Positions 33,154 through 41,678 of a stretch of 64,000 nucleotides of DNA are shown one piece after another. Every line of letters starts with the position of its first letter. Within the stretch, counting starts at the first letter, position 1. The position numbers and the translations under genes are program-made. The DNA is from Synergistaceae bacterium (GTDB lineage Bacteria; Synergistota; Synergistia; Synergistales; Aminobacteriaceae). The notes beneath the pieces are model-generated. The model saw nothing but the letters and a program-made list of their open reading frames with translations, ran no database searches and was not told the origin of the DNA. The stretch is from positions 1 to 64,000 of the forward strand of contig JAFSSM010000034.1 in NCBI GenBank assembly GCA_017451025.1. The letters are read 5' to 3'.

Positions 33154-33191
33154 ACAAAAATTCCCCTCTGCCTAACAGACAAAGGGGAATT
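33154..33191 (-). terminator. Terminator after the SLC13-type transporter
   Basis: On the minus strand AATTCCCCT pairs with AGGGGAATT around a 15-base loop and runs into TTTTT. It lies just upstream of the beta-helix gene. Confidence 0.8.
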
Positions 33192-33224
33192 GAAACGAGT
33201 TAGTGTGCAGATTGTGAGCTTAGC

Positions 33225-34490
33225 CTAATAGAACAGGTGCCCTAAGGAGAACACTCCAAGCCACGACATAAGCACGTTGATTAATACGTTTGCTACGGAG
33301 AGCAGGAAGAGCGTCGTGAACATCTTGTTCATTTCTTCTGTAGTAGTTTCCTTGCTGGCACTGTAGGATGACATTATGATTGCTCCGCCGGTCGACAGAG
33401 GGGAAATTGCCGCCGCAAAGGATGTAGCGATTATTGCCGACATGATCTCTACGTAGCTGATCCCGAAAGTTTGTGCAACGTTATGCGCTATCGGGAGCAG
33501 TGCGGGCATTACGACTCCGGTTGTCGAACTTACCCAAGAGAGGATGCCGCTCGTTGCTGACATAATCGGTACAGCAGTTCCCTTAGTCATCAGTGAGGAG
33601 AGGTAATCCGACACTAACTGAATGCCGCCGAGTTTGTTGATGACATTGACCAGAGCACCGACACCGCAGATGAATATCAACGTGCCCCACGGAATCGCCT
33701 TGATGGTCTTCTTTTCGTCAGCACAGCCAAGAAGGATTAACACACTTCCGGCCAAGAAGGCAAAGAGTCCTGTATCGAGCTTGAAGCCTATGCAGCAGAT
33801 TACTACGATGATGATTACTATGATTGTGATTGTCTGATTCTTGTTGAACTTCGGAATTTCTGACCACTTCATCGGGTTGTCAGCTTTGACCGCATAGCCC
33901 TTGTACATGATGTACACCACAAGCGTGAACACAAAACCAGATAACAGCGTCGACAGGAACAGGTGAAGCCCGAACCCTGAATATCCCATAGGATTGGAGA
34001 GCTGGGCCGCAAGAATGCCCGTCAATGAAAGGGTAGATGCACAGCCAGCGTTAGCTCCGAGTTTTGCGTAGAGTGCTGTTGCCATCGGGTTAATCTTCAT
34101 CTCGAACGCAAGGTACATCGCAAACGTCGTCATAAGGATTCCTGCGGCAATGTGGCCTGGCCCGATTGCGGAGATAAACGCCGAAAGCACGAACATCAAT
34201 ATTGGAATTAGCACCGTGTGTTTCCCGACGAGAGCAACAATCTTCTTCGAGAACAGCTCAAGCGTACCGTTCTGGCTGGCCATTCCGAACATAAAGGTAA
34301 CTCCCACGAGAGTAACGAACATTGAGGAGTTGAACCCCGCCGTAATCTGCGAGGCTTTCATTCCGCCGACAGTCCCGAGAACGAACGCCGCACCAAGCGC
34401 AAGGAAACCGAGATTAACCTTCTTGATGAAGCCGATAGCTACGACAACAACAAGAACAAGAAGCGAAATTATTGGCAAATATTGCTGCAT
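33225..34490 (-). CDS. SLC13-like/MatC-N type carboxylate transporter
   Basis: 421 residues with about eleven membrane segments. The N-terminal half (GFLALGAAFVLGTVGGMKASQ, MFGMASQNGTLELFSKK, AIGPGHIAAGILMTTFAMYL) resembles MatC-N dicarboxylate carriers of the ion transporter superfamily. The second half has GTLIFICGVGALVNVINKLGG and ISPLSTGGAI. It follows a PrpF-type isomerase by 24 bases, so it probably imports a di- or tricarboxylate that PrpF isomerises. The exact substrate is not shown by the sequence. Confidence 0.82.
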   Translation of the reverse strand: MQQYLPIISLLVLVVVVAIGFIKKVNLGFLALGAAFVLGTVGGMKASQITAGFNSSMFVTLVGVTFMFGMASQNGTLELFSKKIVALVGKHTVLIPILMFVLSAFISAIGPGHIAAGILMTTFAMYLAFEMKINPMATALYAKLGANAGCASTLSLTGILAAQLSNPMGYSGFGLHLFLSTLLSGFVFTLVVYIMYKGYAVKADNPMKWSEIPKFNKNQTITIIVIIIVVICCIGFKLDTGLFAFLAGSVLILLGCADEKKTIKAIPWGTLIFICGVGALVNVINKLGGIQLVSDYLSSLMTKGTAVPIMSATSGILSWVSSTTGVVMPALLPIAHNVAQTFGISYVEIMSAIIATSFAAAISPLSTGGAIIMSSYSASKETTTEEMNKMFTTLFLLSVANVLINVLMSWLGVFSLGHLFY

Positions 34491-34514
34491 AATCTATATA
34501 CCTCCTGAGAAAAA

Positions 34515-35663
34515 TTAAAGCCTGATTGTCGCTGTGCCTTCCATGAGAAGGTTTGCAGTCCTGAACCCGAACGTGTCCTCAACTTCCGGGACATTGCTTC
34601 CTGCAGGGATGGTGAAATCAGCTCCGCACTCAAGTATTCCTGCGGCGTGGCCTATCCTGATAAACTGCGTGTCCGCATCTGGAGCGAGAACCTGATTGAC
34701 GATTGAGCCGGGAGTTACTGCGGCGGCGGCTGTGCACATTGCGCCGGTCATCGCGTAGGAAGGGTGTGCTTTCTGCATCGACATCATTCTTGAGAGCAGG
34801 TCAATATCCTTCTTGGCAATTGCTTTGCCGTCTGATGCAGTGTAGTCGTCAGGTTCAGCGACAAAGGTCATCTTCGGGATTCCTGGAGTGTCCCAAGCAG
34901 AGCGGGTGTAGTCCTCAATTAGGCCGAGTTTTACGGCGGCAAGTCCTCTGATTTTCTCGAGAAGCTCAAGTGCTGCAGGGCTGCCGTTAATTTCGTCGGG
35001 AGTCTCTTTGCCAGTTAAGCCGATGTCCTTTGCCTTCGCGAAGACTAACGGGTTAGCCGCGTCAACAATTGACACCTGAACTTGGCCGAAGCCAGGAACG
35101 TCGAGAGTGTCTACTACATTTCCTGTAGGAAGGAGTCCTTTTCCGAGAGTGCCTGCCGGATTAACGAATTTCAGCTTTACGGGTGAGGCAGTGCCGGGAA
35201 CGCCAGCTATTGCGAAATCTCCGGAATAGGCAACTTCTCCTCCGGGTGTCTTAACGTCAGCCGCAATAATCTTGTTGGTGTTGGTGTTGAAGATTCGGAC
35301 TGTGGTCATTCCGTCCTTAGCCTCTACGAGTCCCTTCTCGATGGCGAAAGGCCCGACTCCTGAGGAGATGTTCCCGCAGTTGCCCTTGTAGCTCACCAGC
35401 GGTTTATCGACGCTGACCTGTGCGAACGTGTAGTCTACATCTGCGTCGGGGTTGTCGGACTTCTTGATGATTGCGACCTTGCTCGTAACTGAGTAGGATC
35501 CGCCGAGTCCGTCGATCTGTTTTGCGTCGGGACTGCCCATTAACCTGAGCAATAACGGCTCCCATTCGTCATGATTGGCTGGAAGATCTGACTCAAGAAT
35601 ATAAACTCCTTTGCTGGTGCCGCCGCGCATAATAGTAACCGGCAGCTTTTTTACGGCTGTCAT
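34515..35663 (-). CDS. PrpF family carboxylate isomerase
   Basis: 382 residues. VTIMRGGTSKGVYILESDLP and LMGSPDAKQIDGLGGSYSVTSK are the family opening; CGNISSGVGPFAI and MTGAMCTAAAA carry the conserved Cys/Lys-region residues. PrpF isomerises 2-methylaconitate. Relatives act on oxalomesaconate or methylitaconate. No prpBCD genes are near, so a role with the adjacent carboxylate carrier is more likely. A LysR gene is divergent and probably controls it. It has GGAGGG before the ATG. Confidence 0.88.
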   Translation of the reverse strand: MTAVKKLPVTIMRGGTSKGVYILESDLPANHDEWEPLLLRLMGSPDAKQIDGLGGSYSVTSKVAIIKKSDNPDADVDYTFAQVSVDKPLVSYKGNCGNISSGVGPFAIEKGLVEAKDGMTTVRIFNTNTNKIIAADVKTPGGEVAYSGDFAIAGVPGTASPVKLKFVNPAGTLGKGLLPTGNVVDTLDVPGFGQVQVSIVDAANPLVFAKAKDIGLTGKETPDEINGSPAALELLEKIRGLAAVKLGLIEDYTRSAWDTPGIPKMTFVAEPDDYTASDGKAIAKKDIDLLSRMMSMQKAHPSYAMTGAMCTAAAAVTPGSIVNQVLAPDADTQFIRIGHAAGILECGADFTIPAGSNVPEVEDTFGFRTANLLMEGTATIRL

Positions 35664-35737
35664 CGTGTTTTACCCTCCGTTGTTTATGAATTTGTGTGCT
35701 GGATTTATGTGATGTGCAAAGGATAGCGCGGGTAAGC

Positions 35738-35772
35738 TATAATGTGAAATACATGATGTTCATAAAAAACAT
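35738..35772. promoter_or_regulatory. LysR-gene -10 box and adjacent LysR-type dyad
   Basis: TATAAT at 35738-35743 is the -10 of the plus-strand LysR gene. Just downstream, ATGTT-N7-AACAT at 35756-35772 is a dyad containing a T-N11-A pattern, the usual LysR operator. It would lie about 50 bases upstream of a weak minus-strand promoter (TTCACA-17-TATCCT) for prpF, fitting autorepression and prpF activation. Confidence 0.5.
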
Positions 35773-35803
35773 AACCTGTGGTAATTATTGAGGAGGGGTA
35801 TCG

Positions 35804-36700
35804 ATGGATTTTAGGGACTTATCTTACATTACGGCAATAGCGAAATACCAAAACATCACTAAGGCCGCCGAAGCACTCTATATCAGCCAGCCAGGCCTGA
35901 GCAAATTTCTGGCGGGGCTTGAGGAAGAACTTGGGCTGAAACTGTTTGACCGCATTGACAGAAAATACATGCCAACTTACGCAGGAGAACGTTACCTTGA
36001 GTATGCACGGACTATCCTTGACACAAAAGCAAGCCTTGACTCCGAACTGGCCGACATCATCAAGCGCGACGTAGGAGTCCTGAACATCGGCCTTCCTAAT
36101 ATGCGGTGTGCCTATCTGCTGCCGAAGACTCTTCCTGAATTTAACAGCAGGTATCCGAACGTCAAGGTAAATATCTTCGAGGGGACAAGTGCGGCGATCG
36201 ACAAGAGACTTCTTGATGGAGATACGGACTTGGCCTTCTACAGCAAGCCTCATGAACAGAACCCGCACATTGAGTACGAGACCTTAGCGAGTGAAGAACT
36301 GCGAGTGTGCACGTGCCGTAACCATCCAGTGAAGGCCCAAGCACAGAACGGACACATCGAGCTTTCCGCACTCAAGGACGAACGCTTAATCCTCCTCTCG
36401 CCAGAACAACGAACAGGGCAAATTTCCCGGCACTACTTGAAACTTGCAGGTATCCCCCTCACGAACTCAATCACCACTAACAACATGCCCGCCGTGATGT
36501 CCCTGACAGAACAGGGCTGGGGAGTGTCATTCATATTCGAGAGTCATTTACTCTGGCACTCGCCAGCTCCTGAGATAGACACCTACAGCTTCGGGGACGG
36601 AAGGGTAATAAGTGATTTTGTGGCGGCCTACAGGAAGGGAAGCTATTTGTCGTCATATGCGCGTGAGTTCATCAGGACAGCAGGGAATATATACAATTGA
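35804..36700 (+). CDS. LysR family transcriptional regulator
   Basis: 298 residues. The winged helix-turn-helix is MDFRDLSYITAIAKYQNITKAAEALYISQPGLSKFLAGLEEELGLKLFDR. The effector domain begins GVLNIGLPNMRCAYLLPKTL and matches the substrate-binding fold. GGAGGGG precedes the ATG. It is divergent from prpF and the carboxylate carrier, so it most likely senses that carboxylate. Confidence 0.93.
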   Translation: MDFRDLSYITAIAKYQNITKAAEALYISQPGLSKFLAGLEEELGLKLFDRIDRKYMPTYAGERYLEYARTILDTKASLDSELADIIKRDVGVLNIGLPNMRCAYLLPKTLPEFNSRYPNVKVNIFEGTSAAIDKRLLDGDTDLAFYSKPHEQNPHIEYETLASEELRVCTCRNHPVKAQAQNGHIELSALKDERLILLSPEQRTGQISRHYLKLAGIPLTNSITTNNMPAVMSLTEQGWGVSFIFESHLLWHSPAPEIDTYSFGDGRVISDFVAAYRKGSYLSSYAREFIRTAGNIYN

Positions 36701-36708
36701 AATTGTCA

Positions 36709-39700
36709 TTATGTGTCCGAATTTACGGCAAGCGTTGTTAGAGCAGATTGTTCACCAGACTCTACGGCAAGTTCTACGGCGTGTATGGCGGAGGCTATGA
36801 GGTGTTCGGAGTTCCGGCGTAGTGTGAAGGAGTGTTGTACGAGATCTGCGATGGTGTGCTGTGTGTCTGTGTCGATGTGAGGCAAGCGGATTTTCCGCAG
36901 TTCGTCTTCCGAAATTGCGGCTAATATCGTGCCTGAACATCCGCGTTTCAACAGCGTCTGTATCATCTCAGACTTGAAGAGTAACAGCAGAGTTTCGGGG
37001 TTGTACGCGTCGGAGTCCATGACATAGAAGCCTGTAGAGCACAATGCGCCGTCGTATTCGTCCGTGATAAGTGCACAGCTCTGCAGTGAGCCTTCGATTG
37101 ACGAGATGATTACCTGCCCTGCGTGAACGCGCCGCCGTGCCCGTGTCGGAAGGTCTTGGCCGAGTGCTGAGGTTGCGCCTGTGATGTTGCCGTAAGTTCC
37201 AACGTCAGCAAGTTCTATGTAGCTGTACCGAGTTCCGGCCTGCGGGGTGAAGTTGGCGTTGTGGATTCGGCAGGAGTCCGCGATTGTGGGTGAGGATTTG
37301 AGGGTGTCGACGAGGCCGTCGTATTTGGGCATGAAGTATTCCGCGTCCATTCGTCCCGCCGCGAAGACCTCAGAGAGTGTGCGTGTAGTGGTGCTACGTG
37401 TGTCGCGGGGGACAGTGCCGAGCTGTGAGGTCAGGAGGGCTTGTGCCTGTGCGTAGAGGGATTCTGCATCCCTCTTCATAGCGGTTGCTTCTCTGTAACA
37501 TCTCTCTATCATCGGCTGTATTGTCGTGATGTCGGGTATCTTTATCTCTAATATCGCTGGCAGCGTCAAATGCGGCTGTACCGTCTGGCTTGCTGAACGC
37601 ATCAGAATCCCCCGCCCGTACTTGCTGTGAAGAAATGCCCACAAGTAATATTTGTTCAACCCTTCCAGCTTGTCAGTACGCAGAATTATCACGTCCCTGC
37701 TCGTTGCGTAGGACGGGTAATCTTCCGTAGCAAGTCCGACCTTTGCGATAGTCCCGCCCTTCGCAATCACAATATCTCCCGGCCAAGCCCGAGCCATCGT
37801 CTTGCGGTTCACCTTCAGCACGTCTTCGGGCAGAAACGCCGTAGCGTCTGTGATGGTTATTACTCCGCCGTTAATGTCATTCACTCTGATGAACGGAACA
37901 TCCGCCCCCTCGCAGTTATAGTAGTCCGCAACAGAAGGATAGAACGCACTGCAATCAAGATAGCCCCCGCAGTCCGCAATAGTCCTTGTTCCTAATTCGT
38001 CAAGTTTTGCGTGAAGATATGTGTTGTGTTTTGAATAGTATTCAGCATCAAGCCGACCGCTACTCACCGCCTCACTCACCATCACTTCACTGACCTCAAG
38101 CCCGCCCCTCAGAGCACAATACTTAACCTCATCAAAGCGGGCATCCCCGAAAAAACTCAATCCCTCCCGCGCCGCAAACTCCCGGAACGCCTCAGCAATA
38201 CCGTCCGCCGTCAACCCATCGTGATTGTACAAATCATGCTCAACAATCGGGTGATTATGTTCATCCAGCTTAGGAGTACCGTCCTCATTCTTCACGTATA
38301 TCTTCTCGCCGGAATTGTCCTTGCCCGGCTTCCTCATCGTCGCAAAGAATACAGGGTAATCCTCAACTCTCGGACACAACTCATCATCCCACTTCTGCAC
38401 GAACAGAACGCTAGTCTTCGTCCCCGTGTGAGGCTTGAACACATTTTCATGCAGACCCACAACCGCCAATATCCTGCACCGCTCAGCGATGAAGTCCCTA
38501 ATGTATTTGTCGCTGGAGTTGTTGAAGCGTCCTTGCGGCAGGATTATAGCCATCCTCCCGCCAGGCTTCAGAAATTGCAGGTTGCGCTCTATGAACAGAA
38601 TATCACGCCCGATTTTGGTTACGTACTTCCCCTTCTTGTCCTTCGCCAAATCGTAATGCGAGATTATCTGCGACTCCTTAACGTCCCCCGCAAACGGAGG
38701 ATTAGCCATCACCACGTCAAACATGAAGTTCTTGAAGCTCCCCTCCGTCTCGCATAAGTCCGTGAACCTCAGCCACCCATCGCCGTATTTCTTCCTCCAC
38801 GCAAGCCCCTTCGTCAGCTTGTCCCACTGCTCATAGTCCAGCGTGTTCAATTCCATTACGTTCGTGTGTCCGTCTCCCGCTATCAGGTTGAGCATTCTGG
38901 CAACCCTCACTGCGTTGGGGTCAAAGTCCATCGCGAAAACCTTATCGCGCACGTAGTCCGTACATTCTGCGGGCTTGTCCTCCGCAGTGAACATGTCCCT
39001 TCTCGGAAGCCCCAGCCTGTCGTAAATTTTCCCCCAAACATAGAACATCGTGTGCACAGGAAAACCGCAAGACCCTGATGCTGTGTCGATCATTGTCTCG
39101 TTTTCGCTTGGGTTGAGCATTCTCACGCACATATCTATCACGTAGCGCGGCGTGAAGAACTGTCCCTTTTCGCCCTTCTGGGATTTCGTCATCAGGAACT
39201 CGAACGCGTCATCAACAACATCAAGGTTGGAGTTGAACAGCTTCACGTCCTGCAGTGTCGACACGCACAGGGCCAAGTGCGACGGCGTTAACGTGATTGT
39301 CTGGTTATCATCAAACACTCCCTTCCACGTCCTCATTGCTTCCTTGAAGAGTGCCTGAATATTAGTCCTCAGTTCTTCGTCAGTGTCGCCGTAATTCCGG
39401 AAAGCTAATTCACGCTTGGGCTTCCTCACGCTCTGCATCTCGTCGTACAGCTTCGTGAAAATGAGCTTGAAGATTTCCTCAAACGCATTAGCACCTGAAT
39501 TTGCCAGAACATCGTCCTCGATTTCCTGCACCAGACTCTTCAAGGATTTCTTGCCGTCCTTGAGCTTGTCATTAGCTTTGAGGTCGTCGATGGTCCAGCG
39601 TTCGGTAAGCACATCCCGCAATTTTTCGGAGGCTCTGGGAATTCTGGGTATAGCCTCGAAGATGTTCGGGTTCTTGCGGTGATAGTAATACTCTTCCTGA

Positions 39701-40125
39701 CCGTTGCTCCAGACTGCGATGATTGCTCCTGTGGCGTTGCAGTACGAGCGCAGCTGTTCCCTGCCGTCCTTAGCGTTGGGCTTCTTGACCTCGATGATGA
39801 TGTATTCCGAGTCTGGGTGTGCCTTCTCGAATATCACTATGTCTGCCCTCTTCACCTCGCGTCCGAAGTGTATAGGGTGTTCGAGCTTTATCTGTTCCGG
39901 CGAATATCCTTCGGTGTAAATCAGGTCGTAGATGTACAGCTGGCGCATTGCCTCTTCTGGTGTCAGGCGAATATCCTTCTTGCGGATGAGGCATTTCACG
40001 TACGGAACTTCTCCGCTATTCGTCTGCCTCATAAAGATTGAAGCCTCTAGTGCTCCAACCGATTCACGGCTGAACACTGAGGCCCTGTGATTGCTCCCTC
40101 TGAAAAGTTGGTCGAGCGAGTACAT
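36709..40125 (-). CDS. Single-chain restriction-modification-specificity protein (type IIG-like)
   Basis: 1138 residues in one chain. Residues 60-140 form an HsdR-N-type PD-(D/E)XK nuclease: KRADIVIFEKAHPDSEYIIIEVKKP gives D...E-x-K. Residues 190-640 are an HsdM-type N6-adenine methylase with GQFFTPRYVIDMCVRML, IDTASGSCGFPVHT and DVVMANPPF. Residues 690-1110 hold two HsdS-like target-recognition modules, each with a DAEY(Y/F) start, separated by a helix near 900. There is no translocase domain, so it resembles type IIG enzymes that cut near their site. Two recognition modules suggest a split target sequence. It starts three bases after an LprI-type gene. Confidence 0.87.
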   Translation of the reverse strand: MYSLDQLFRGSNHRASVFSRESVGALEASIFMRQTNSGEVPYVKCLIRKKDIRLTPEEAMRQLYIYDLIYTEGYSPEQIKLEHPIHFGREVKRADIVIFEKAHPDSEYIIIEVKKPNAKDGREQLRSYCNATGAIIAVWSNGQEEYYYHRKNPNIFEAIPRIPRASEKLRDVLTERWTIDDLKANDKLKDGKKSLKSLVQEIEDDVLANSGANAFEEIFKLIFTKLYDEMQSVRKPKRELAFRNYGDTDEELRTNIQALFKEAMRTWKGVFDDNQTITLTPSHLALCVSTLQDVKLFNSNLDVVDDAFEFLMTKSQKGEKGQFFTPRYVIDMCVRMLNPSENETMIDTASGSCGFPVHTMFYVWGKIYDRLGLPRRDMFTAEDKPAECTDYVRDKVFAMDFDPNAVRVARMLNLIAGDGHTNVMELNTLDYEQWDKLTKGLAWRKKYGDGWLRFTDLCETEGSFKNFMFDVVMANPPFAGDVKESQIISHYDLAKDKKGKYVTKIGRDILFIERNLQFLKPGGRMAIILPQGRFNNSSDKYIRDFIAERCRILAVVGLHENVFKPHTGTKTSVLFVQKWDDELCPRVEDYPVFFATMRKPGKDNSGEKIYVKNEDGTPKLDEHNHPIVEHDLYNHDGLTADGIAEAFREFAAREGLSFFGDARFDEVKYCALRGGLEVSEVMVSEAVSSGRLDAEYYSKHNTYLHAKLDELGTRTIADCGGYLDCSAFYPSVADYYNCEGADVPFIRVNDINGGVITITDATAFLPEDVLKVNRKTMARAWPGDIVIAKGGTIAKVGLATEDYPSYATSRDVIILRTDKLEGLNKYYLWAFLHSKYGRGILMRSASQTVQPHLTLPAILEIKIPDITTIQPMIERCYREATAMKRDAESLYAQAQALLTSQLGTVPRDTRSTTTRTLSEVFAAGRMDAEYFMPKYDGLVDTLKSSPTIADSCRIHNANFTPQAGTRYSYIELADVGTYGNITGATSALGQDLPTRARRRVHAGQVIISSIEGSLQSCALITDEYDGALCSTGFYVMDSDAYNPETLLLLFKSEMIQTLLKRGCSGTILAAISEDELRKIRLPHIDTDTQHTIADLVQHSFTLRRNSEHLIASAIHAVELAVESGEQSALTTLAVNSDT

Positions 40126-40128
40126 CCC

Positions 40129-40935
40129 TTAATCCTTCGTGTACGTCCCGGCTATCACGAAATCTTCTGCTGTAGCTTCCGCCCAGTCTTCCGTGTCAGA
40201 GACTTCTATTACTGCTTTTCCGCGAGAGAATTTTATTGTGGCAACGCACCGGCTGTAATTCGCGTCGGACAGTTCGAGCACGTTATCCTCAATCCAGCCG
40301 CGCGACTTCCAGTTCACTTCGTCCTTCCACCTGCTCACCGTAACTTCAACTTCCTGCGTGGACTGATCGATCACCCTCACGAACATAAACCCGCTGTTGC
40401 TCTTGTACTCTCCGGATACATCGCCGACAGGCTGTGAGTCTTCTTCGGGTTCCGGCTCAGGTTCGGGGACAGGGTCAGGTATGCGCGGACGAGCGGCGGG
40501 CTTTTTGCGCGGCTCAGGCTCAGGTTCGGGTTCAGGCTCTTCTTCCGGCTCCGGCTCCGGTCTTTTTGCGGGACGGCTTGGCCGTGAAGAGGTAGAAATT
40601 CCGCTGCGAAGATCTGCCGCAATCTGAGGAAGTGCGTCTGCTCTGTCGTTCGTCGCCATAGTGTAGGCTTCGGCACGCGAATATCCCTGTTCCACGTATT
40701 CATCGGCGGCTTCATCGCGTCCGGAAGCTATCCATTCACGCTGCACCTTCTGAAGCTCAGTAAAAATTTTCTTCGGAAGGGATTTCTTGACGTTCGTCCA
40801 GACATTGGAGAGTCTCTTGTCTGCACGCGCAAAATCCGTGCTGCTCTTCTTCAGCCTGATGTATTCCGCGTCGCTGAGTGCAAACGCCGGTACGCACATC
40901 ACCACCAGCACAATAAATGTAAGTAAACGCTTCAT
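40129..40935 (-). CDS. Exported LprI-type protein with Pro-Glu stalk
   Basis: About 268 residues. Signal peptide MKRLLTFIVLVVMCVPAFA, then an LprI/DUF1311 domain (LSDAEYIRLKKSSTDFARAD, VQREWIASGRDEAADEYVEQGYSRAEAYT). Residues 120-175 are a PEPEPEEEPEPEP-type stalk with KKPAARP. The last 100 residues form a beta-rich domain (VSGEYKSNSGFMFVRVIDQS). LprI proteins inhibit lysozyme in mycobacteria; the function here is not shown. The ATG at 40935 has GGAGG seven bases upstream. Third of three LprI paralogues in a row. Confidence 0.8.
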   Translation of the reverse strand: MKRLLTFIVLVVMCVPAFALSDAEYIRLKKSSTDFARADKRLSNVWTNVKKSLPKKIFTELQKVQREWIASGRDEAADEYVEQGYSRAEAYTMATNDRADALPQIAADLRSGISTSSRPSRPAKRPEPEPEEEPEPEPEPEPRKKPAARPRIPDPVPEPEPEPEEDSQPVGDVSGEYKSNSGFMFVRVIDQSTQEVEVTVSRWKDEVNWKSRGWIEDNVLELSDANYSRCVATIKFSRGKAVIEVSDTEDWAEATAEDFVIAGTYTKD

Positions 40936-40946
40936 GTTCATTCCTC

Positions 40947-41303
40947 CTATTGTCTCAAACCAAGATTGCGTTCTACCCACACGGCAATATCCGGCAATTC
41001 GTCAGCCCTGTTGTTCGTCGCTATAGTGTAGGCTTCTGCTTTAGAGTATCCTTCGCTCATCAAGTCCTCTGCTTCTTCGTCGCGGCCTGACTCTATCCAT
41101 TCGCGTTGGTTTTTCTGGAGTTCGGCAAACGCGTCTTTGTAGAGATCTGCCTTGAGTTCCTTCCACACCTGAGCAAGTCTCCTGTCTGCCTTCGCAAAGT
41201 CAGCATTGCTCTTCTTGAGGGTCAAGTACTCCTCATCACTCAGAGCAAACGCCGGACTCACCGCCACCAACAATAACGCTAAAACCGCAAATATCCTCTT
41301 CAT
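40947..41303 (-). CDS. Exported LprI-type protein, single-domain paralogue
   Basis: About 118 residues. Signal peptide MKRIFAVLALLLVAVSPAFA, then LSDEEYLTLKKSNADFAKAD, LQKNQREWIESGRDEEAEDLMSEGYSKAEAYTIATNNRADELP, matching its neighbours closely. It probably acts in the periplasm. The ATG at 41303 has GGAGG at eight bases; a GTG six bases earlier is too close. It lies between two paralogues. Confidence 0.8.
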   Translation of the reverse strand: MKRIFAVLALLLVAVSPAFALSDEEYLTLKKSNADFAKADRRLAQVWKELKADLYKDAFAELQKNQREWIESGRDEEAEDLMSEGYSKAEAYTIATNNRADELPDIAVWVERNLGLRQ

Positions 41304-41315
41304 GTTCACAGCCTC

Positions 41316-41678
41316 CTACTTCTTCTTGGCCTTCTTCGCCTGTGCCTGCACGTCGTCGAGTATCTCCTGCAGGTAATCGGCCCGGTCGCTCGTCGCCATA
41401 GTGTAGGCTTCGGCCCTCGAGTATCCGCCATTCATTAGTGCTCGGGCTTCCTGGTCGCGGCCTGACTCTATCCATTCGAGCTGTTCGTCCTTGATTTCAG
41501 CAAAGTCCTTCTTGGACAACACAGCCTTCAATTTCCCGTAAACCTGAGTTAATCTCTTGTCCGCACGCGCAAAATCAGAGTTGCTCTTCTTCAGGGTCAA
41601 GTACTCCGCATCGCTCAATGCAAACGCTGACCCCGCCATCACCAACAACATAACTATTGCCGCAAATATCTTCTTCAT
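41316..41678 (-). CDS. Exported LprI-type protein, single-domain paralogue
   Basis: 120 residues. Signal peptide MKKIFAAIVMLLVMAGSAFA, then LSDAEYLTLKKSNSDFARAD and LEWIESGRDQEARALMNGGYSRAEAYT; the tail is Lys-rich (AQAKKAKKK). Its ATG overlaps the TMEM43 gene stop (ATGA), so it is translated with that gene. The longer frame upstream is the TMEM43 coding region read in another frame. Confidence 0.8.
   Translation of the reverse strand: MKKIFAAIVMLLVMAGSAFALSDAEYLTLKKSNSDFARADKRLTQVYGKLKAVLSKKDFAEIKDEQLEWIESGRDQEARALMNGGYSRAEAYTMATSDRADYLQEILDDVQAQAKKAKKK

Noticed and set aside
40430-40570. Imperfect hexamer repeats (GGCTCAGGTTCGGG-type)
   Set aside because: They encode the Pro-Glu stalk in frame and vary by codon; changes would keep the frame, so this is not a switch like the others.
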